Shown piece by piece: positions 58,598-64,000 of a stretch of 64,000 nt of DNA. The first letter of the stretch is position 1; each line of letters starts with the position of its first letter. The notes under the pieces are model-generated. The model made no database searches and had not been told where the DNA came from. It was given only the letters and a program-made list of their open reading frames with translations. A program made the translations under genes and the position numbers. Source of the DNA: Tenrec ecaudatus. Lineage: Eukaryota > Chordata > Mammalia > Afrosoricida > Tenrecidae. The stretch lies in assembly GCF_050624435.1 (NCBI RefSeq), contig NC_134531.1:251300812-251364811 (forward strand), read 5' to 3'.

Positions 58598-58760
58598 CTG
58601 AAACACTCCTTTGGCTAAAGGATGAAATACTGTAATGTGAGAAGATGCAGCAGACTGCTATCCTAAGGTCATGGATTTGGAAGTCAGTGGTTTTTGTTTC
58701 ATATCTCTTGCTTTCGAGGTTGCCCAGTAATTGACAACTTAAGACTACCATGTACTTTTT
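58598..58760 (+). repeat. Unclassified repeat, copy 2
   Basis: GTGAGAAGATGCAGCAGACT, ATGGATTTGGAAGTCAGTG and CATATCTCTTGCTTTCGAGG recur in order from 30575-30717. Family unknown. A short tandem TATTGTCATTGCTTTG unit follows at 58767-58805. Confidence 0.45.
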
Positions 58761-58981
58761 ATTCTCATATTGTCATTGCTTTGTCATTGTATTGTCATTG
58801 CTTTGTATGACATTTCTTAGACCTGAAAACAAAGTTGTGCCTTCATGAATGAGCATTGTTAAATTTGGGGCTGGTCTAACACACAGTGCTTTATTAAACA
58901 GTTTTCAGTTATTAATGTTTTTAACCTGCATAAGCAAACATCCTATGTATTTTAGTCTAAAATGTTTCTTTTATATATATA

Positions 58982-59498
58982 TGTGTTAGTCTGGGTACTT
59001 TAGAGAAAAAATTCCACAGAAGCACATATGTATAAGAGAGAGTTTTATATAAAGGTTAAGTGCACATCAAGAAAACATCCCAACCCAGTGCTGCCCAAAC
59101 CACAAGTCCAACATTAACCCATATGTCCAACACCAATCCACAAAGTCCTTATCCAGCTCACAAAACAGACTAAATGATGCCGACTGCAGGAGGTAAGCTG
59201 AGTAAGTGAGTATAAAGCATCTCAGCGCTGGCAGAGGTCTCCAGACAGCTGCTCCAGCACCCAAAGCTGCATCAGCAAAGATCCATGTGGCTTCTCCTTA
59301 GGGATGTCTTGCAGGAAGTGAGCCTTGCCAGTTGAAGCAGAGAACTGCCCAAGGCAGTTGCACCCTGGTCTGAGCATCACAAAGCAAGAGACCCAAGAAC
59401 TAGAAAGGCAAGGCTCACGGAGCCATTTATCCCTCCGCCCTTCAATTAACCTCATGTGTGTCTATCGGCCAGGTTGGCACAATAAACTAACTACTTCA
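58982..59498 (-). mobile_element. Solo LTR, ERVL/MLT2-like group
   Basis: It starts TGTGTTAGTCTGGGTACTTT and ends CTAACTACTTCA. The flanks ATATA (58977-58981) and ATACA (59499-59503) are a likely 5-bp TSD with one change. Well preserved over its whole 517 bp. The flanks show no recognised repeat. Confidence 0.87.
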
Positions 59499-59724
59499 AT
59501 ACATGTGTATTTTCATTTTTCCAAATAGTATTTTAAATTCTATACAGTTAGCAGGATTACTGATACTATTATAACAATTATCAAATACCTCATGGAGGTT
59601 ACTTAAATTATTTTCAACATGTATGTAAACTTTACATATTCAAATGGATTTTTAGCCTGCATTTAATAGTAAATGTTATTCTAAGATCTATTAGTTCTTA
59701 CAATGTAACCTTACCAAATATTTG

Positions 59725-60100
59725 TTTCATGAAGAGATCACTGATGATATGGGTGCTCCAGCAAAGTGTGGTGAAGAAATCAGATGGTGTCTGGTTATCT
59801 GAAAGAATAACATCTTTATTGTACTGTGGTCATAAAGGATGCTCTTAAAACAAGCAGCCACCTGAGTGAGTTATCAGTTAAATCCTCAAAGAAGGAGCAT
59901 ATCAACCCATGGATCCAATGATTGCAAACAATAAAATCTAAGATCAGAGGAAAGACAGTATGGGTGCTTAAATTCTGTGCACTTGGCTCACAGAAGGCTA
60001 CGTATGACATTGAAAGCCCCAAATCCATTTGCAGTGTCCCCATGTGGATTAATAATCAATTGAATTTCCTGGGACCATTGGCCAGGGATTAGAATAGTCT
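59725..60100 (+). mobile_element. Older-subfamily L1 3' UTR fragment
   Basis: Segments AGTGTGGTGAAGAAATCAGA, GATGGTGTCTGGTTATCTGA, AAGCAGCCACCTGAGTGAG and AATCCATTTGCAGTGTCCCC are collinear with 39750-40050 but strongly diverged and lack the terminus. Confidence 0.6.
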
Positions 60101-60166
60101 TTCCCTCACTCAGAATGCATTGGAAAGTGAATTATAGCAGATATAATTAGGTCAAATTGCAAAATA

Positions 60167-61085
60167 CAAGGTGGTACCCCAAGAAAACAGATTTTTTTTC
60201 AAAGAAATGTATTTAATTTTTTTTAAAGGCAACTTTATCACTTTCAAAGTACTCTCCATTACCCCTTAATACATTTGTCAAATCTGCAATTCCATTCTTG
60301 GAAACATTTTTCAAGCTCATTTGTTTGGATAGCACCTCCCTCATTTTTTCTTCACCTCTTCTTCTTCATCAAATTACTGTCCTTTCATGTCCCTCTTCAT
60401 TCATGGAAACCAAAAGAAGTCACACAGAGTGAGCACAGGTAAGTAAGGTATATGAGGCAAGAGAGGGATGCTGTGTTTTGCCAAAAACTGGTGCACTGAC
60501 ACGGCTGTGTGAGGAGGTGCATTGTCATGGTGGAAAGACCAGTCCCCCATCTGCCACAAATCAGGCCTTTTTCTGTTGCACACTGTTGTGCAATCTTTTC
60601 AGAACCTCTAAATAGAAAGCTTGATTAACAGTCTGATCTGGTTGAACAAACTCCAAATGCACTATGAGTCTACATTTTCATCCGTTAGGGAAGTTGATGG
60701 GCATCCAGAAAAAGGTTTGTCATCAATCAACGTTTTACCTGATTTGAAATGAGAAAACCACTCATACACTAGAGTTTTGCCCATAGTGCTGTCCTTATGA
60801 GCTGGGTTCAACATCACAACAGTTTCTGTAGCATTTTTCCAGAGCATGAAACAAAATTTCACAGCTGCACGTGATTCTCTTAAATTGGCCATCACAAAAA
60901 ATGAGGTTCGAGCAAAACTGCTTTTATGAAAAAATTAACTGTGACCAGATAGAGCCTTTCCAGGTGACACCACTAGGTGCATGGACTCAGAGTGAGTTGC
61001 TAGATGCTCACCTCGTGAGAACATTTTATACTATGGATGCTCTGCTCCACCCAGCATGATTCCATTTTTTCTGGGTACCCGCTCA
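60167..61085 (-). mobile_element. Mariner DNA transposon, internally deleted
   Basis: The ends GGTGGTACCCCAAGAAAA and, reversed, GCGGGTACCCAGAAAAAA are matching terminal inverted repeats, bounded by TA at 60165-60166 and 61086-61087. The minus strand carries a mariner transposase remnant. The amino-terminal part (60895-60662) has the paired-HTH-type sequence and GKTLIDDKPFSGCPSTSLTD. The C-terminal part has SFHHDNAPPHTAVSVHQFLA, holding the second catalytic aspartate region. About 110 residues between them, with the first catalytic aspartate, are deleted, and frameshifts follow. Length 919 bp against about 1.3 kb for a full mariner. Confidence 0.9.
60401..60895 (-). pseudogene. Mariner transposase pseudogene
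   Basis: Two open stretches, 60662-60895 and 60401-60583, flank a deleted and frameshifted middle. The first holds the helix-turn-helix region with YEWFSHFKSGKTLIDDKPF. The second has the HHDNAP motif and the YLPVLTLCDFFWFP segment, where the third acidic position usually lies in PDLAPCDFFLFP (PDLAP is mutated to PVLTL). Loss of the first acidic residue and mutation of the LAP motif exclude activity. Confidence 0.88.
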
Positions 61086-61279
61086 TATTATCAATTGTTT
61101 ACCCTTTCAATGTATTTTAAAGTTGTTCTAGTTTCGATTATCATCATTTTTCTCTTGGATTGAGGTTTTTCTAGGTTTTATTGTGTTGTTGTTGTTGAAG
61201 TTTGGGTATGAATTTCTTATATGAAATCTAGGATAGATTATCCATAGAGATAGCAACTAAATTAATAGTTACTTAGAGT

Positions 61280-61465
61280 AATGACAGGGTATCTTTGGGG
61301 GTAATAAGAAGCTAATAATTATGGGTACAAGAAAGAAGAAAATGTTTTAAATTGATTCTGGTGATGATTGCCTAACTCCTTTTAATATATTTAATATATT
61401 ATTTAAACCATTGAATTGGATGGTATGTGGATATCCAATAAAATTGTTAAGGAAAAATATTTTCT
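61280..61465 (+). mobile_element. L1MA/L1MB-type L1 3' end
   Basis: AAATTGATTCTGGTGATGAT, AACCATTGAATTGGATGGTA and GTGGATATCCAATAAAATTG match the tail of older placental L1. The intervals 61088-61279 and 61466-61964 hold nothing recognised. Opposite-strand frames at 61646-61876 and 61657-61872 overlap and are dismissed. Confidence 0.7.
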
Positions 61466-61964
61466 TTGATTTAAAAAATAAATGATGTAGAAAAAAGAGA
61501 CTATTTGGTCCAGTGAAAAACTCTCTTAGATGGTAATATCATTCAACATCACTGTGATTCTATCATGTGCCTATCAGTGTGAGTCCAGAGATTTACATCC
61601 GGCAGAGCATTAGCAAGGATCTGGAAACTTGCTCCTGGGGGATGTTTGGACCATGTTCATTTCAAGGTTAACCTGTCTTGCAAGTTTCCCATCTTGGCAA
61701 AACACTCTCTCATTTGCAATATCTTCTTAGTTTTATGCTGCAGAGCTCTCCGGATTAAAAGGAAGATGTGTGAGATGCTATTTTTGACATGCATCTTATT
61801 CATTACAAACCCAAACAGGAAGGCAAGGATGAAGAAGAAAACTGTAGTCAAATTTTCCATTCCATCCTTCATCTAAGATTTCGTTTACTTTTTATCTGTT
61901 ATTTTTTCCCACTTTATATCTGTTCTGTAGCACTCGGCACTTCTCAACTTATTGAAGTTATGTA

Positions 61965-62445
61965 TTGTATTCATTTTCTATTGGTGCGATAGCAAATTAC
62001 CCCAAATTACTTAACCAAGAAAAGCTTTATGAGCTTACATTTCTGGAGGCCAAAGGTCAGGTATGAGGCTCATAGGACTCAGAAAACATGTTGACAGGGC
62101 TGTATTCCCTGCAGGACTTTCCCTCACCTTTTTCAGTTTTTAGAGGTTGTTGTTTTCATCCCTTGTCTCAGGACCCTTTTCATCTTCAAAGCTATCAATG
62201 CTGCATCTCTCTTACTCTCTGTCTCCATTTGACCATAGTTGGAAAAAAGTTCTTGATTTTATAGAATAATGTCATTGCGTTGAATTCACTTAGAAATCCA
62301 AAATAATCTCTCAACATAAGGTCCTTAACCTGAAACAAATCTATATGTTTCCTTTTCCATAAAAGGTAAGAAATTCACAGGTTCCAAGGATTCATGAGCA
62401 GACATTTTGAGAGGCCATTTTTCTGCCTCCCTCTGTATACACATT
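61965..62445 (-). mobile_element. MLT1-type MaLR LTR, antisense
   Basis: The plus strand starts TGTATTCATTTTCTATTGGT and AGCAAATTACCCCAAATTAC, continues GAGGCCAAAGGTCAGGTATG and AACATAAGGTCCTTAACCTG, and ends AATTCACAGGTTCCAAGG followed by a GGCCATTTTTCTGCC segment. This is the antisense order of MLT1 LTRs. Old and diverged. Confidence 0.72.
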
Positions 62446-62585
62446 TTATTTATTCTATTAGATTATAAATTCCTTGTGGCCAGACTCTACAACGGATTAC
62501 TTATTGCATTCTCCAGGGAACCTATTCAAGTGTAGTGTACACAGCAAAGAGCTCAACCAGACTTGTTGACTGAGTCAGCAGAACC
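62446..62585 (+). mobile_element. L2 LINE 3' end
   Basis: TTTTATTTATTCTATTAGAT, TATAAATTCCTTGTGGCCAG and ACACAGCAAAGAGCTCAACC follow the L2 tail order. Highly diverged. Confidence 0.6.
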
Positions 62586-63870
62586 CAAATGATTTCAAAG
62601 AGTAGGAATGAATGGCAAATTTTTGAGGTTTCAAGAATCTCTTGAAGAATGACCATTATGACATTTTCAATCAACTGGGAAATTCATGATCACTTAATAC
62701 TGTTGTGAGTACAAGACTGCTCAAATAATTTCTCTCTTCAGTGTTTACACATGTCTATATGTATGCCATGGTGATAGATATTAGAGGCTCTGATGGTGTG
62801 GTTTTCCAGTTGAATTTCCCTCTGCCGGTAGAACGTCGACCTGTGTATTTTACAGTGGTGATAAGTCAAAGTCAATAATTAGAAATCAGGTGGCATGGGA
62901 ATGCATTGCCTATCAGATGCCAGCCATGGAAAGGTCAAGAGGAAATTAAGCATTATGGGGTTAGCTCGGGTTCCTGCCTTGGACAATTACCTTGCTGATG
63001 ATTTGAAATGTTCCCTTCCAGTGGAACTGGATGTGATGTGCTGCTAGCCTTCCCATAGGGGTGGCTTCAGAGAGCGGGCCTTATATGCTCTGAATCACAA
63101 GAGTGCCTCAAACTTGCCAGGCAGCCGCAGGCTCTGGAATCCATACCTGGCAAAAGAGAGAACTATTTCCGTATTGCATTTAACGATTGCGATGTATTAA
63201 GGCAATTTTGTTTAAAAATTATTAAGGGCTTTGTTACACAAAGACATTGTTAAATTACACCAAAAGGATTAGATTTAGGGGGTGGGACAAACTGGGGGAT
63301 ATTGGATATGCAAGCACAGATGTTCTTGATCGACTCATGAACACTTTAGAGCCAAGTGGGAAATGTATGTTTTGTGTGGTTACATATGTTGTAAAGAAAA
63401 TTGCCCCTGGGTCCTTTTCTGTAAGAAAGTAACAGGAGGAGAGAGAAAGGGAGAGAACACGATTGTGCAGGAAAAGGTGAAACAGACAGAACAGCAGCAT
63501 ATGTAACAGATGTCTGGCAAGCCCAGGAACTGGGTGGAGAGGTAGGGGAGCCAAATTCCTTCCCTGGCATGTGAATGAATGATGAGAGGAGGGATCTTCT
63601 GTGCCAAGGCTCGGAGCTCTGGTGGGTGTCTGTTCTGTGGATAGTTGCCTTGGAATCTAGGTGTAACTCAACCACCCTGCCTGGCTTGGCATACAGACTG
63701 TCTTCCCACGAGGAACAGGCATATGCAGAATTGCCTCTAATCCACCCAAATCCTCCCTTTTCCAGAAGGAACTCAGACACCTGGGAAATGCCTGGGTTGC
63801 CTCGGGTCTTCCTCCAGATTACTCTGAACTCTGCTCTTAGCTCTCTTCCGACATTAACTTATTATCCTAA
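62586..63870. other. Single-copy interval
   Basis: No repeat family recognised with confidence. Frames at 63346-63780 (-, 144 codons) and 63575-63895 (+, 106 codons) overlap on opposite strands, have no recognisable domain and no CpG-rich promoter nearby. I treat them as unsupported. Confidence 0.45.
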
Positions 63871-64000
63871 TAAGAACTTCATGAGGTCACGGTGAAGGTG
63901 TTGCACTATTTTATAGAGGACCAAGATTCAGAAACCAGAGGTCAAGCCACTTATCCCAAAGTCAGACAATTAGTTGATATCGAAGAAAGGGTTTGAAAGC
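63870..64000 (+). mobile_element. MIR, cut by the window edge
   Basis: TTTTATAGAGGACCAAGATT, CAAGCCACTTATCCCAAAGT, CAGACAATTAGTTGATATCG and GGGTTTGAAAGC follow the MIR core (TTTTACAGATGAGG, TTGCCCAAGGTCACACAGC, GATTCGAACC). Confidence 0.75.

Noticed and set aside
63346-63895. 144-codon (-) and 106-codon (+) frames near the right end
   Set aside because: They overlap on opposite strands with low-complexity Ser/Leu/Pro-rich translations and no recognisable domain.

Overview
This is vertebrate, specifically mammalian, nuclear DNA made almost entirely of interspersed repeats. I found no intact protein-coding gene, exon series, rRNA, tRNA or CRISPR array. The longest open frames (up to about 150 codons) are decayed transposon coding sequence or chance frames. 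The repeats point to an afrotherian: there are many tRNA-type AfroSINE copies and many BovB-like RTE LINE copies, and both end in the same motif (GTCGCTATGAGTCGG-like). A short hAT element at 42202-42395 looks like SPIN, the horizontally transferred family reported in tenrecs but not in other afrotherians. Together with a characteristic lineage L1 whose 3' end recurs at least ten times, this makes a tenrec (Echinops-like) genome the best guess. All family names are from recognition by eye, not a database search.

Layout: 1-1330 old L1 (-) holding an AfroSINE. 1690-2230 SINE and MIR remnants. 2300-12290 is a deep nest: a (+) RTE broken by an antiparallel RTE, by a 93-bp L1 end and by a complete LTR-internal-LTR element (7174-11108), which itself holds a solo LTR and an L1 end; an AfroSINE abuts its 3' end. 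12830-13330 RTE 3' end. 13920-14260 ancient L3/CR1. 14328-14829 solo LTR. 16560-19030 ancient LTR repeat holding a rearranged provirus. 19160-21120 unusual L1 holding a younger L1. 21150-28435 near-complete but dead L1 with LTR and L1 insertions. 28499-28998 solo LTR. 29090-30555 old L1 (-). 30718-31420 RTE (-). 31508-36910 SINEs, LTR and old L1s. 36913-40640 L1 with a 2.3-kb 3' UTR. 40655-42595 RTE (+) with the SPIN-like element. 42830-44660 mostly single-copy DNA with L2. 44660-46270 two L1 ends (-). 46270-48300 single-copy. 48305-51180 RTE (-). 51186-55260 mostly single-copy with L1/L2 pieces. 55265-58080 RTE, SINE, MIR and L1 fragments. 58982-59498 solo LTR. 60167-61085 mariner. 61280-62585 L1, MLT1 and L2 remnants. 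The rest is single-copy, ending in a MIR.

Nothing here works together as an operon or pathway. The useful content is historical: target-site duplications (TSDs) and nesting order let the insertions be dated relative to each other. At least seven LTR copies of one ERVL/MLT2-like group carry 5-bp TSDs, several L1 ends carry 7-12-bp TSDs, and the hAT and mariner copies carry 8-bp and TA TSDs respectively.
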